This document shows, piece after piece, positions 1 to 9,338 of a DNA stretch of 64,000 bases. The notes beneath the pieces are model-generated. The model had not been told where the DNA came from. It ran no database searches and saw only the letters and a program-made list of their open reading frames with translations. The stretch comes from JBBRHH01 sp963788015. Lineage in GTDB: Bacteria > Planctomycetota > Phycisphaerae > Tepidisphaerales > Tepidisphaeraceae. A program made the translations under genes and the position numbers. Location of the stretch: the NCBI GenBank assembly GCA_963788015.1, contig CAWBEY010000005.1, positions 558,001 to 622,000 on the forward strand, written 5' to 3'. The stretch's first letter is position 1. Each line of letters starts with the position of its first letter.

Positions 1-1457
1 CCAGGCGCGTGATGGATTGGGCGGGAAAGGTGTAGTCGAAGGATTGGCCGGAAAGGGGGAGGACTTTTGGGGAGGAGGGGATGAGGAAATCCGGTTCCTC
101 GAAGGTGTTGTGGGCGCGGATGCTTTCGTGGGTGAGGAGGGTTTCGCGGACGATAGCGGCCGACGCGTCGCCGCGAAGGCGGATGGAGGTGGGGAGTGGC
201 GTATTGAGGCGCGGGTTGACGGCGGTGAAGGTCAAGGTTGTGCCGCGAATGGAGGCCGAGCCACATAGGGCCGGAAGATGTTTGTCTTGGTTCTCGTAGT
301 TGAACGAGATTTCCGGCGCATCAATGACGGTGCGGATGGAGCGTGCGCCCTGGTGGGCTTTGTAAAGGTCGTAGACGTGGTAGGTGGGCGTGGTGATTGA
401 TTTTCCGTTTTCACTCAGGATCAACGCCTGCAGCACGTTGACGGTCTGGGCGATGTTGGCCATTGCGACGATGTCGGCGTGGCGGTTGAAGATGTCGAGG
501 GTGAGGGCGGCCACCAGGGCGTCACGGAGAGTATTCTGCTGCCAGAGAAATTTGGGGTTTCGCCCCGGCGTGGGCGGGTGCCAGGTTCCCCATTCGTCAA
601 TGCACAGGCCGATGCGGCGATGGGGATCGTAAACATCCAGCGCGGCCCGCTGCTGAATGACGAGATCGTCCATTCGCTGGGCCTTGAACAGTAGCTCGTA
701 CCACTGGGCCTGGGAGTATTCGGTGGCGGTGCCGGCGGTGCCGCAGTAGTAGTGGGGGGAGTAGCCGTGGATGCGGGGAAATTGGCTGGAGTCTTTGAAG
801 AGCCGCTCGAAAAATCGGCGTGTCCAGTCGAGGTTGTTGCCATCGGGGCCGGCGGCGATGACGTACAGGTGCTGGCCTGCAAAGTCGCGGAGGAACGTTG
901 AGAATCGGCGGTATTCGGCTAGCGTATTCTTCGGGCGTGAAGTGCCCGCCGCAGCCCCACATTTCATTGCCCACGCCCCAGTAGTGCACATTGAAAGGCT
1001 CAGGGCTGCCGTTGGCAGACCGCTGCTCGCTCAGGGATGGGCCGGCTGGGAAGTTGCAGTATTCCACCCAGTCGCGCATTTCGCGTGGCGAGCCGCTGCC
1101 GACGTTGCCGGAGAGATAGGGCTGGGCGCCGATGGCGCGGCAGAGTTGGATAAATTCGTGCGTGCCGAATTGGTTGGATTCGATGGTTTCGCCCCAATGG
1201 ATGTTCACGCGCCTGGGCCGGGCGTTTGCGGGCCCGACGCCGTCGGGCCAGTGGTAATCGTCTGCGAAACAGCCGCCTGGCCAACGCAGGATGGGCGGAT
1301 TTATTTTTTTAAGAAGCGCAACAACGTCAGGGCAAATCCTGTTGTTCTTCCATAAGCCCTCGTACACACACGCCCCCAGATGTTCGGAGAAATGGCCATA
1401 GATATTCGGATTGATGGTGCCGATGGTTTCGTTCAGGAGGATCTCGACGCTGGCCAT
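1..1457 (-). CDS. Alpha-L-arabinofuranosidase, GH51 (3' end off the window)
   Basis: Glycoside hydrolase that removes terminal arabinofuranose from plant hemicellulose or arabinan. The start ATG at 1457 gives MASVEILLNETIGTINPNIY, a typical GH51 N-terminus followed by YGHFSEHLG and RWPGGCFADDYHW. The acid/base Glu lies in VGNEMWGCGG and the nucleophile Glu in LCIDEWGTW, in the downstream frame. The frame changes near 918: EEYA continues as EYRRFSTFLRDF, so one base is probably missing or extra. About 485 codons are present and the family is about 500, so only the last few residues are beyond base 1. No signal peptide is visible, so a cytoplasmic enzyme is likely. The next gene is divergent. 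Family call is firm; exact substrate is inference. Confidence 0.93.
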
Positions 1458-2016
1458 GGACAGAAAGTAGCAGGGCGCGGGCAAGGGCGGCAATATGCGG
1501 ATGCCGCTGCAAATATATCTTGAATAATTCTATTAGACCCATTGACACCGCTTGCGCCACGGCTATTAAAGCACGCCTGAGTTGAGGCAGCGCAAGCGGC
1601 CTTAAGTTAGAAAGTCCATCCTGGACCCCAATTGGCCGGGCTCCTTCCCGAGGTTCCCGGCCGAAAAGACGCAGAGGACATTGGTCACACCGTTCCTCAA
1701 GCGTCGGGCCTGAAATGCGGCCGGCCGAAAGGCTGGTCCAGGACATCGGCGGAAACTTCCGTCGTCGTGGACAACCCTGTTGTTGGGCAAAAATCAAACG
1801 GCGCGGGTCCCGAGCTTGCGCACTTTGAAGCCCCTGCATGTTGGTCGAAGTGTCCAGGACCGTGCGATCACGGCCTCTGGCAAGACGCCGGGCATTTTTT
1901 GCACCGCCCGCGCCGTTGCCGCTGAATTCGTTTTATCACAAACGGAAATTGCGGGCGGTTTTATTCAGACTCCAACGCACCGCTGACGCGCGTGCGAAAA
2001 AAGGAACATAAGAGCG
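1458..2016. other. Intergenic region between divergent genes
   Basis: I see no credible gene in these 559 bases; open frames here have no recognisable protein features. A possible plus-strand sigma-70 promoter is TTGACA at 1542-1547 with ATTAAA 17 bases downstream, but it lies far from the next start at 2017. AT-rich bases around 1510-1535 could serve the arabinofuranosidase gene on the minus strand. These are inspections only. Confidence 0.4.
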
Positions 2017-2711
2017 ATGACTTTGAATAAGCGAATTTTGTGTTTGATTGCCGTGGCTTTCGTGGCTGGAACGATGTCTTCAAGCGCCAAGGCCAACGGG
2101 TGGGTCAATGGGTTTTGGGTTTATCCCTACAAGACATTCCTGCATGATTCCACCGGCGGGCGTCCCTGGGCGGCCAATCAGAAAGTCCTGACGATCCAGG
2201 ACACCTCCATCACCAATACGCCCATCAATCACAAGGGCATCGGCATCGGCGCAACGCGTCTGCCCAATGGCCAATACTGGGCATGGAAGAACGTGAACAT
2301 TCTGCACTGCGAAATCGCTGGCATCTGGCGCACTCCGGGCTGGCACACCGATTTCATTCAGATCTGTGGCGGAGGCAACTGGCAGGACAACCCAACCGAC
2401 ATCGTCCTCCAGGACATCGACCTGCACGATGGCGTAGGCATTCCGGTCATGATCCAGGACGGGAATTTCAACAACATCCTCATGAAGGATTTGCGTGTGC
2501 GAAACACGGGCGTGTCGCTGCAGGTGACAGCCATTCACACCGGGCACATCAACAGCATTACCGTTGATCACTGCCCGAACATGAGCATCGCGGTCATGGG
2601 CCGGCCGGCGCAGTGGGCGTTGTGTATGTGAAGAATTCTCCCGGCATTCGCATCTCCGATACGCCCTGCGTGGCGGGCAGGAGCGGGGCGCACGTGATCT
2701 TCCTGAACTGA
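2017..2711 (+). CDS. Secreted protein, probable right-handed beta-helix (pectate-lyase-like)
   Basis: Residues 1-26 form a signal peptide ending in SSAKA, so the product is exported. The mature part has short repeating stretches such as VNILHCEIAGIW, IVLQDIDLHDGVGIPV and ILMKDLRVRNTGVSLQV, spaced like the rungs of a parallel beta-helix found in polysaccharide lyases and related sugar-binding proteins. No catalytic residues can be assigned. The frame shifts near 2605; the continuing frame reads GAVGVVYVKNSPGIRISDTP and ends at TGA 2709-2711, followed by a terminator hairpin. The neighbouring arabinofuranosidase suggests plant-polysaccharide use. Function is inference; export is well supported. 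Confidence 0.7.
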
Positions 2712-2738
2712 GAATTCTGCGAAAGTATTGCAGCACAG

Positions 2739-2770
2739 GCGGCCGCGGGTTTTAACTCGCGGCCGCTTTT
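2739..2770 (+). terminator. Rho-independent terminator after the beta-helix gene
   Basis: A 9-bp GC stem, GCGGCCGCG at 2739-2747 with CGCGGCCGC at 2758-2766, has a 10-base loop and is followed by TTTT. It overlaps the last codons of the convergent tatC gene. The T tract is on the plus strand side. Confidence 0.7.
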
Positions 2771-3738
2771 GATTTGTGTACGCTCCACATCGCCAGGTAG
2801 ATGCCGAATTCGTAGAGCATGATCAGCGGAACCAGCAGCGCCATCATCGCCGTCACCACATCACCAGGGGCCAGAAATGCGGCCACGATGGACATGACGA
2901 AGTAAACAATCCGGCGGCTCTTCTTCAAGCCCGCGACGTCGACGATGCCGATCTTCACCACCGTCATCACCACGATCGGCAACTGAAAGCAGATGCCGAA
3001 GGTGAGCATGGAGGTGATGACCAGGTCGATGTAGGTCGACAACTCGATCATTGGGGCGACGAGGTTTTTTGACCCGAAGGTGAGAATCCGGGTGTCGTCT
3101 TCCAGAAAGACCTTCAGGCGGCCCTGTAATTTGTTGTACCAGATCTGGCCATCAGACGGTTTGTCGGGGTCGCCGTCGAATTGATCAATGTGGGTGGGGT
3201 GCGTTGTGGGATCCTGGACGATCGCTTTGGTGGGTTCCTGCGGGATGGGGAACGTATTTCCAAAGTCGAGAAGTACGCCAATCGTCAGGGGCAGCACCAC
3301 AACATAGACGAAGACCATGCCGAGGATGAGCAGGCCAATGCTCAAGGGGATGTAGCGGGTGAGGGCCTTTCGTTCGTTGGGATAGAGGCCGGCGGCGACG
3401 AATTGCCAGATCTGGTAGAGGATCCACGGTCCGCTGAAGGCCAGGGCGGTGATCAGGCTGATCTTCAGATAGGTCATGAATGCCCCGGCCACCTCGCGGT
3501 AGTAGAGCTGGGGGTTGATATGGCGTTTCTGGAGCGCGAAATAGAGGGGACGGCAGAACGAGACGACGATGCGCTCGCCGAAAAGCATGCAGACAATGAC
3601 GGCAACGAAGAGCCCGATGAAGCCGAAGATGAGGCGCCGGCGGAGCTCTTCGAGGTGCTCGCCGACGGTCATTCGGTATTCTTCGGGATCAAAGCCAGTG
3701 TGGGGAGGCGTTTGGTCTTCCAGCCGAGCCGTCGTCAT
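2752..3738 (-). CDS. tatC: Sec-independent protein translocase TatC
   Basis: Core membrane subunit of the twin-arginine system, which exports folded proteins and recognises the RR signal with TatB. Family marks are MTVGEHLEELRRRL at residues 23-36, FMTYLKISLITALAFSGPWILYQIW and the late helices around FGICFQLPIVVM and FLAPGDVVTAMM. The protein is 328 residues, longer than the usual 240-260, because about 70 residues sit in an exported loop near residues 170-240. That insert contains DPDKPSDGQIWYNKLQGRLK, a WYN motif also known from phage-tail-like and other planctomycete proteins. No tatA or tatB is adjacent. It is convergent with the beta-helix gene. Confidence 0.95.
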   Translation of the reverse strand: MTTARLEDQTPPHTGFDPEEYRMTVGEHLEELRRRLIFGFIGLFVAVIVCMLFGERIVVSFCRPLYFALQKRHINPQLYYREVAGAFMTYLKISLITALAFSGPWILYQIWQFVAAGLYPNERKALTRYIPLSIGLLILGMVFVYVVVLPLTIGVLLDFGNTFPIPQEPTKAIVQDPTTHPTHIDQFDGDPDKPSDGQIWYNKLQGRLKVFLEDDTRILTFGSKNLVAPMIELSTYIDLVITSMLTFGICFQLPIVVMTVVKIGIVDVAGLKKSRRIVYFVMSIVAAFLAPGDVVTAMMALLVPLIMLYEFGIYLAMWSVHKSKAAAS

Positions 3739-3807
3739 GTCGGCGGTATTGTAGGGGCGTGCGCGAATTGTTCCATGAGCCGACGGAGAAGAGCACCAGT
3801 TACAGGC

Positions 3808-4164
3808 TCAGATGGTTTTTACGCTGCGGGGCGAGGGATCGAATTCAATAGCCACCCGCCACCCCATGGCGCTGGGCTCGCAGCGAATGATCCGGCCATA
3901 GGCGTCCCAGCCGCGGTTGATTCCCTCTGGCGGAAAGAAAACGCTGACTCGCTCGCCGGGGTCGAGTGGGGCGCTGCTCATGGCGGCCAGGCCCCCCACG
4001 GATACATCCCGGGTGGAGAGGCTGAGGAAGGGGCTGCGGCGGGCGGCGACGGAATGATCCACCCGGCGGCCCTGGACACGGCATTGAACCTCTTTGCGGG
4101 GGAAGACGCGCCGTTCGGATTCCTTGATCTGAAACCCCTTGGGCATGTTCAACAACGCAACCAT
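3808..4164 (-). CDS. PilZ domain protein
   Basis: A 118-residue single-domain protein. The c-di-GMP binding signature is visible: an RxxxR motif in ERRVFPRKEV near residue 18 and a DxSxxG motif in RDVSVGGLAA near residue 52. The following strands, ERVSVFFPP and WRVAIEFD, fit the PilZ beta-barrel. The start at 4164 has an AGGAG ribosome site about 7 bases upstream. It is expected to act as a c-di-GMP receptor in the cytoplasm. It sits 69 bases upstream of tatC on the same strand; a shared role is not evident. Its output partner cannot be named. Confidence 0.85.
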   Translation of the reverse strand: MVALLNMPKGFQIKESERRVFPRKEVQCRVQGRRVDHSVAARRSPFLSLSTRDVSVGGLAAMSSAPLDPGERVSVFFPPEGINRGWDAYGRIIRCEPSAMGWRVAIEFDPSPRSVKTI

Positions 4165-4421
4165 GATTTGCTCCTGGACGTGGGCTTGCTTGGTCCTGAA
4201 CCTCGAATCGATGCGTAAGCCAGCAAGCAGTTCATCGGCCTTGATGGTGGGGTTGATTACCCAAACAACCCGCGTCCTATAGACCTTTGAGGGTTGGAGT
4301 TTGACCAGTTATGATCTGCCTTGCGGAGGTCCGCTAAAGCACCCGGCCGCAGGGCTGAACTGGCCGCGTGCGGCAACGCGGCGATGGAAACGGCAAGTCA
4401 TCGAGAAATTGGTCGAGGCTT

Positions 4422-5991
4422 ATGGGACACGGGCAACATAGCCAAGGAGTTGTTTATCTTGTGGGCGCTGGCCCCGGCGATCCGCAATTGATCACCGTGC
4501 GCGGCATGCGGCTGTTGGAGCTGGCGGATGTGGTGGTCTACGACTACCTGGCCAACCCGCAGCTCCTGGTGCATTGTCCGCGAGCGGAGCAGATTTATGT
4601 TGGAAAACAGGCTGCCCGGCACTCGATGACGCAGGAGCAGATCAACGAATTGCTGGTGACGCAGGCGAAGCTCGGGCGGAAGGTGGTGCGACTCAAGGGG
4701 GGAGATCCGTTTGTCTTTGGACGCGGCGGCGAGGAGTGCGAGGCTTTGGCGGCGGCGGGCATTCACTTTGAAGTGGTGCCGGGTATCACGGCCGCCATCG
4801 CCGCGCCGGCGTACGCGGGGATTCCGGTGACGCACCGCGATCTCAATTCCAGCTTTACGTTGATCACCGGCCATGAGAAGGAGGCCGAGTATCAAGACGC
4901 TGAGGCGCGCCAGCGTAGTGGGCGGGAGGCGGCGTCGGACGTGGATTGGGCTGCGCTTGCGAAGCTGCCATGTCTGGCGTTTTACATGGGGGTGAAGGCG
5001 TTGGGGCGCATCAGCCAGAAGCTCATTGAGAATGGGATGAGCGCGCAGGTGCCGGCGGCGGCGATTCAATGGGGCACGACGCCCCGGCAGCGGACCGTGA
5101 CGGGGACGATTGGCGATCTGCCGCAACGGGTGGCCGAGGCGAAGATGACGCCGCCGGCGCTGATTATCGTCGGCCGGGTGGTGGAGATGCGGGCGTCGAT
5201 CAACTGGTTTGAAAACCGCCCCCTCTTTGGAAAGACCGTGGTCGTGACGCGGACGCGGCAGCAGGCCAGCGAACTTTCTGAGCGCTTGACCGAGCTGGGG
5301 GCGAACGTGGTCGAGGCGCAGACGATCCAGCTTGCACCTCCGCCGGATCAAGGCGCGGTGGATCGGGCGCTTGCATCGGCCGGGGAATACGATTGGATTA
5401 TTTTCACGAGCCAGAACGGCGTGGAATTCACCCGGCAGCGCTTGATGAAATTGGGCAAGGACGCGCGCGTCTTTGGCCGAGCGAAAATCGCGGCCGTCGG
5501 CGATGCGACAGCCAAGGCCGTGCGGGAGACGCTTTGCCTCAATGTCGATTTGTGCCCCAGCGTATTTGTGGGCGAGGCGCTGGCGCAGGGCTTGGCCCAG
5601 GCGAATGAGATTGAGGGAAAGCGATTCCTGATGCTCCGCGCCGATATTGGCCGAGCGGCGCTGCGCGAGCAATTGCAGGCACAGGGAGCGATGAAGGTGG
5701 ACGACGTGGCGATTTACGAGACAACGCCGGCCGTAAGCCTTCCGCCGGTGCTGCTGGAACAACTGGATGCGGGCAAAGGTGGATTGGGTGACGTTTACGA
5801 GCAGCAGCACCGCGCGTAATTTCGTGAAGCTTCTGGGAGACGATTACCGGCGGCGGCTGGTGAATGTGAAGTTCGCCAGCATCGGCCCAGTGACCACGGC
5901 CGCCATAAAGGAGCTTGGCCTGACGCCGGCGGTTGAGGCGCGGGCCTCCAGTATTGAGGATTTGGTGGAGGCAATTGTCCGATGTTGTTGA
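4422..5991 (+). CDS. cobA-hemD: Uroporphyrinogen-III C-methyltransferase / uroporphyrinogen-III synthase fusion
   Basis: Bifunctional tetrapyrrole enzyme. The N-terminal half (about residues 8-260) is SUMT, which methylates uroporphyrinogen III at C2 and C7 with SAM; it shows VYLVGAGPGDPQLITVRG and RLKGGDPFVFGRGGEE plus VVPGITAAIAAPAYAG. The C-terminal half is HemD-like (residues about 280-520), which closes hydroxymethylbilane to uroporphyrinogen III; TFTSSSTARNF and ASIGPVTTAAIKELG are typical. The frame shifts near 5770-5780, inside HemD, and resumes to TGA at 5991. ATG 4422 is chosen because GAGG precedes it and homology starts soon after. The fusion is known in Firmicutes and planctomycetes. 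Role: precursors for siroheme, cobalamin and heme. Confidence 0.94.
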
Positions 5992-6155
5992 AGAGACGGG
6001 CAGAAATAATCAATCGATCAATGGCATTTTGTTGGAGTTTCCTTGCATTCCGTGTTCATGGTGGCCATATTATTAGAGGACGTTTGCGGAAAACCGCGAC
6101 CAACAATCTCCCGGCCGTCGCAAAAAAGTGTGAGGTGCGTAGAACCTGATGCTGG

Positions 6156-6183
6156 TTTGGACTGCTGAGATGTACGATATAAT
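6156..6183 (+). promoter_or_regulatory. Probable promoter of the infC operon
   Basis: A perfect -10 box TATAAT at 6178-6183 has TTTGGA at 6156-6161 with a 16-base spacer. Transcription would start near 6190 and give a leader of about 95 bases before the infC ribosome site. The box was picked by eye, but its position fits the operon well. Confidence 0.6.
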
Positions 6184-6284
6184 TGTTTTCGAGACAGGGC
6201 GCGCTTGAAGGTGCGACCCGGCAAGAGGTTGAGCCATAGTGCCGGCCTTTCGCCAAAGTTCATTGTTTTTAGGAGAGCACAGCC

Positions 6285-6957
6285 ATTTCTACCAATTTCC
6301 GCCACAACGAGCAGATTCGCATCTCGCCGATCCGACTTATCGATCAAGACGAAAACCAGATCGGCATCATCACCACCGCCGAGGCCCAGCGCAGGGCTCG
6401 CGAAGCAGGCTTGGACCTGGTCGAGGTGGCCCCCACCGCCCGCCCACCCGTTTGTCGCATCATGGACTACGGCAAGTGGCGCTACCAGCAACAGAAAAAA
6501 GAAGACAAGAGCCGGGCCAGCAGCCGGGGAGGCCAGCTTAAAGAGCTGAAGCTGCGGACGGTGAAAATCGGCGACCACGATCTGATGATCAAGGTGAATC
6601 ACGCTCGCGGGTTCCTCGAAGAAGGCAACAAGGTGCAGTTCACCTTGCAGTTCCGCGGCCGCGAAGTGGCGCATATCGATCTGGGACGCGTGATCTTTCG
6701 AAAGATCCAGGATGCCCTGGTCATGGTGAGCAAAGTCGAGCGCCCACCAAGATGGAAGGCCGGCGCATGACGCTGGTTCTCCAGCCTGAGCACAAGACGG
6801 TGGTCCCCAACAAGCCGGCAGGCAAAGCGCCGCCCGCCGTCGCAGTGGGAGCGGGCGCCCCGCGCCGGTGCGTCCGGCCCCTCAGCCGGTTTCCGCGGCG
6901 CAGCGTCCGGTTGCGGCAGCGGCAGCGCCGGTTGCAACGGCTCCCGCGCAGACCTGA
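6285..6957 (+). CDS. infC: Translation initiation factor IF-3, with AUU start codon
   Basis: IF-3 binds the 30S subunit and checks initiator tRNA and start codon. Homology begins ISTNFRHNEQIRISPIRLID, followed by AREAGLDLVEVAP and PPVCRIMDYGKWRYQQQKK of the N-domain and RGFLEEGNKVQFTLQFRGRE of the C-domain. In this frame a TAG lies at 6270-6272 and no ATG, GTG or TTG occurs before the conserved N-terminus; ATT at 6285 stands 9 bases after AGGAG at 6271-6275. An AUU start is the known autoregulation device of infC. Frame shifts occur near 6743 and 6860; the tail after KVERPPKMEGRRM is an extra, Ala/Pro/Val-rich stretch of about 60 residues ending at TGA 6955. First gene of infC-rpmI-rplT. Confidence 0.93.
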
Positions 6958-6984
6958 GCATTGGTGTTTAATTAATCCAGGAGC

Positions 6985-7009
6985 AAGGGCAGACGGCGTG
7001 TCTGCCCTT
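6985..7009 (+). terminator. Stem-loop between infC and rpmI
   Basis: AAGGGCAGAC at 6985-6994 pairs perfectly with GTCTGCCCTT at 7000-7009, leaving a 5-base loop. The T tract that follows is short (CTCGATTTT), so this may be a weak terminator, an attenuator or an RNA processing site that sets the ratio of IF-3 to L35/L20. Confidence 0.55.
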
Positions 7010-7105
7010 CTCGATTTTGGTGGACGAGGTGCTATGGACGCGCGTGCTTCCACTCGCTAGTATCTCCCCCTTTCGATAAAACAAGCGGAACTTTTCGAGG
7101 ATAGT

Positions 7106-7396
7106 ATGGGTTACAAGTACAAGCCCATGAAGGGCGCTGTAAAACGATTCAAGATCTCCAAGACCGGCAAGGTCAAACGCCGCCATGCGCTTTCGTCGCA
7201 CTTGCGCAGCGGCCGGCCCAGCAATAAGAAGCGCGCACTTCGCAGGCCGGCGATTTTGTGCGAGACGCTCGGGCGTAACATCCGCCTGTTCGTTGGCATG
7301 TCGGGGCTGAACCCCAACCGCGTCCGCCACGAGCGCGCGATTCGCGCCCGCGACGAACGCGCCGCTGAAGGCCAGCCCGAGAAGCAGCCCGTATAA
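7106..7396 (+). CDS. rpmI: Large ribosomal subunit protein L35 (bL35), C-terminally extended
   Basis: Small basic 50S protein. Residues 1-64 match L35: KPMKGAVKRFKISKTGKVKR, then RHALSSHLRSGRPSNKKRAL and RRPAIL. The usual length is about 65 residues; here the frame stays open to 96, with a tail rich in Arg, Glu and Ala (ERAIRARDERAAEGQPEKQP). ATG 7106 is preceded by a weak CGAGG; a second Met at residue 8 aligns with the classical start. It lies between infC and rplT in the usual order. The tail may be genuine because it continues without a frame break, but an indel near residue 65 cannot be excluded. Confidence 0.9.
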   Translation: MGYKYKPMKGAVKRFKISKTGKVKRRHALSSHLRSGRPSNKKRALRRPAILCETLGRNIRLFVGMSGLNPNRVRHERAIRARDERAAEGQPEKQPV

Positions 7397-7585
7397 CAGC
7401 AGCAAATTAATGCGGCCGGCGCCCCTGGCAGCCAGCCGCTTTTTGAAGCGCCGGTGTGTTGCCGGCGCAGCCAAGCCCCCCGCTCTCGCCGCCTCGCGGC
7501 TCGTGCGGGTGAGTGCCTCTAGCTTTCGTGATCGGGCCTTGCCGGCTTCAATGGCCGCCGCAAGCGCCCCTGGAAAGGAAATGTC

Positions 7586-7968
7586 ATGCGTGTCAAAGGT
7601 GGCCCACGCCACGCCCGCAAGCGCAAACGCGTGCTTAAAAACGCCAGCGGTTTCGTTGGCGGTCCAGGCACAATCTACCGTGTTGCAATCGAATTCACCC
7701 GCAGGGCGGGCGTTTACGCCTATCGCGATCGCCGGCAAAAAAAGCGGCACTTCCGCTCGCTCTGGATCAGCCGCCTCAGCGCAGCGCTGCGGATCGCGGG
7801 ATCAACTACAACCGTTTCATCCCGGCCCTCGAAGCTGCCGGCATTGAGCTCAATCGTAAGATGCTCAGCGAGCTGGCGATTTCCGATCCGACCGTCTTCG
7901 ACGCGATTGTGGCTGTTGCCCAGCCCCATATCGTGACGCTCAAGCCAAAGGCGGCCGTGGCGGCCTGA
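7586..7968 (+). CDS. rplT: Large ribosomal subunit protein L20 (bL20)
   Basis: Essential 50S assembly protein and, in many bacteria, repressor of its own operon. The start at ATG 7586 follows GGAAAGGAAA and gives MRVKGGPRHARKRKRVLKNA. RAGVYAYRDRRQKKRHFRSL and WISRLSAA are diagnostic. One base is lost or gained near 7795; the other frame continues RGINYNRFIPALEAAGIELN and RKMLSELAISDPTVFDAIV to TGA at 7966-7968. The total is about 127 residues, slightly longer than the usual 115-118. The 190 bases between rpmI and rplT can fold into GC-rich stems and might carry L20 control, which is not shown here. Confidence 0.95.
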
Positions 7969-7995
7969 ATCATCGTCCGATAAATTTGACTACCC

Positions 7996-8029
7996 AAGAG
8001 CCCGAAGGCCACTCGCCTTCGGGCTCTTT
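7996..8029 (+). terminator. Rho-independent terminator of the infC-rpmI-rplT operon
   Basis: A perfect 14-bp stem (AAGAGCCCGAAGGC at 7996-8009 with GCCTTCGGGCTCTT at 8015-8028) and a 5-base loop, ending in TTT. It lies 28 bases after the rplT stop and separates the operon from the next gene. Confidence 0.9.
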
Positions 8030-8104
8030 GACATGATGGGCGAGGCAGAAAATCGAGCCGATGCACCCATAGAATCGACAGTGGGTGTGGCCGGGTGCTC
8101 GCTT

Positions 8105-9338
8105 ATGCCGCGGTACGCCAAACAGCTTGAGTGGATTGATGCGCAGCAAGGCCGAATGACTCGGCTGGTTTGCGAGTGGTCGGCTATCAACAGCGGCACG
8201 GGCAACGTGCCTGGCATCCAACGCCAAGCCGCGGCACTCGTTAAAGAATACGCTGGGCTGGGCGGGGATTTGCGCGAAATCCCCCTGCCACCCCGCCAGA
8301 TCATCAATCACGCCGGCCAGCCTTTGGATGAACCCGTTGGCCACGCACTCTCAATCATCAAACGTCCCGACGCCCCACTGCGGGTGCTGCTGGGCATCCA
8401 CATGGACACGGTGTATGGCCCGGATGATCCGTTCCAAGCCTGTGAACAGATCGACGCCAACACCGTCCGCGGGCCTGGGGTTGCCGACGCCAAGGGCGGC
8501 CTGGTCGTGATGCTCATCGCCCTTGAAGCACTCGAACAATCTGTGCTGGCTGGCGCGATCGGATGGGAGGTCCTGATCAATCCCGACGAAGAAGTTGGCT
8601 CGGTCAGCTCAGGATACTTATTTGCGCAGGCCGCGAAGCGAAACCACCTTGGGCTATTGTTTGAGCCAGCGCTCCCGGATGGGAGTCTGGTTTCATCGCG
8701 CAAGGGATCCGGGAATTTTACCGTCGTTGTTCGAGGACGCTCCGCCCACGCCGGCCGCGACTTTCATGTCGGCCGAAACGCCATCGTGGCGATGACGGAG
8801 CTGATCCGATTGCTCGATAGCCTGAATGGACGGCATCCCGGCATCACGCTCAATGTCGGCCAGGTTGAAGGAGGCGGCGCTGTCAACGTCGTGCCCGATC
8901 TGGCCATCTGCCGCTTCAACGTGCGCGCCACCGATCCTAGCCAGCAGCGGTTGGTCGAAACGCATGTGCGCGAAGCCGTCAATGAAATCGCTCGCCGCGA
9001 TGGCATCACGCTCATGCTCCACGGCGGCTTTTCGTCGCCGCCCAAACCTCTCGACTCGCCAACCCAGCGCCTCCTCGATCATCTTCGCGCTTGCGGCCAG
9101 GAGATGAATCTGCCGATCCAATGGAAAGCCAGCGGCGGCGCCAGCGATGGCAACCGTCTGGCCGCCGCCGGTCTGCCCACCGTTGACTCGCTGGGCGTGC
9201 GCGGCGGCGAGATTCATAGTGCCAATGAGTTCATCCATCTCGACAGTCTCGCCGAGCGCGAAGCTGACAGCGCTCTTTCTCCTGAAACTGGCGGCCGGAG
9301 AGCTGCATTGGGACATCAACCGGAGATCACCTGCATGA
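8105..9338 (+). CDS. M20-family metallo-deacylase (ArgE/DapE/carboxypeptidase G2 type) in an AST operon
   Basis: A dizinc amidohydrolase of about 410 residues. The metal ligands are visible: His and Asp in GIHMDTVYG, bridging Asp in GPGVADAKGG, Glu pair in NPDEEVGS, Glu in LLFEPA and His in IHSANEF. A dimerisation domain lies between, with SAHAGRDFHVG. ATG 8105 is chosen over 8033 because the latter abuts the terminator; both are in frame. Near 9255 the frame shifts; the correct frame ends AKLTALFLLKLAAGEL to TGA 9336-9338, overlapping the next ATG as ATGA. Its place next to an aminotransferase, astA and astD suggests that it removes the succinyl group from succinylglutamate or a related acyl-amino acid; this is inference. 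Confidence 0.85.

Noticed and set aside
1327..1839. Minus-strand ORF of 170 residues upstream of the arabinofuranosidase
   Set aside because: It overlaps the real gene start in another frame and shows no protein features.
3181..4218. Plus-strand ORF of 345 residues opposite tatC and the PilZ gene
   Set aside because: Asp/Gly-rich without motif, and both real genes are on the other strand.
4398..5810. Long minus-strand ORF opposite cobA-hemD (470 residues)
   Set aside because: It is Arg/His-rich, has no motif and mirrors a GC-rich coding gene; a shadow frame.
6285..7968. infC and rplT as pseudogenes
   Set aside because: They are single-copy essential genes with full conserved sequence in alternate frames; sequence error is more likely.
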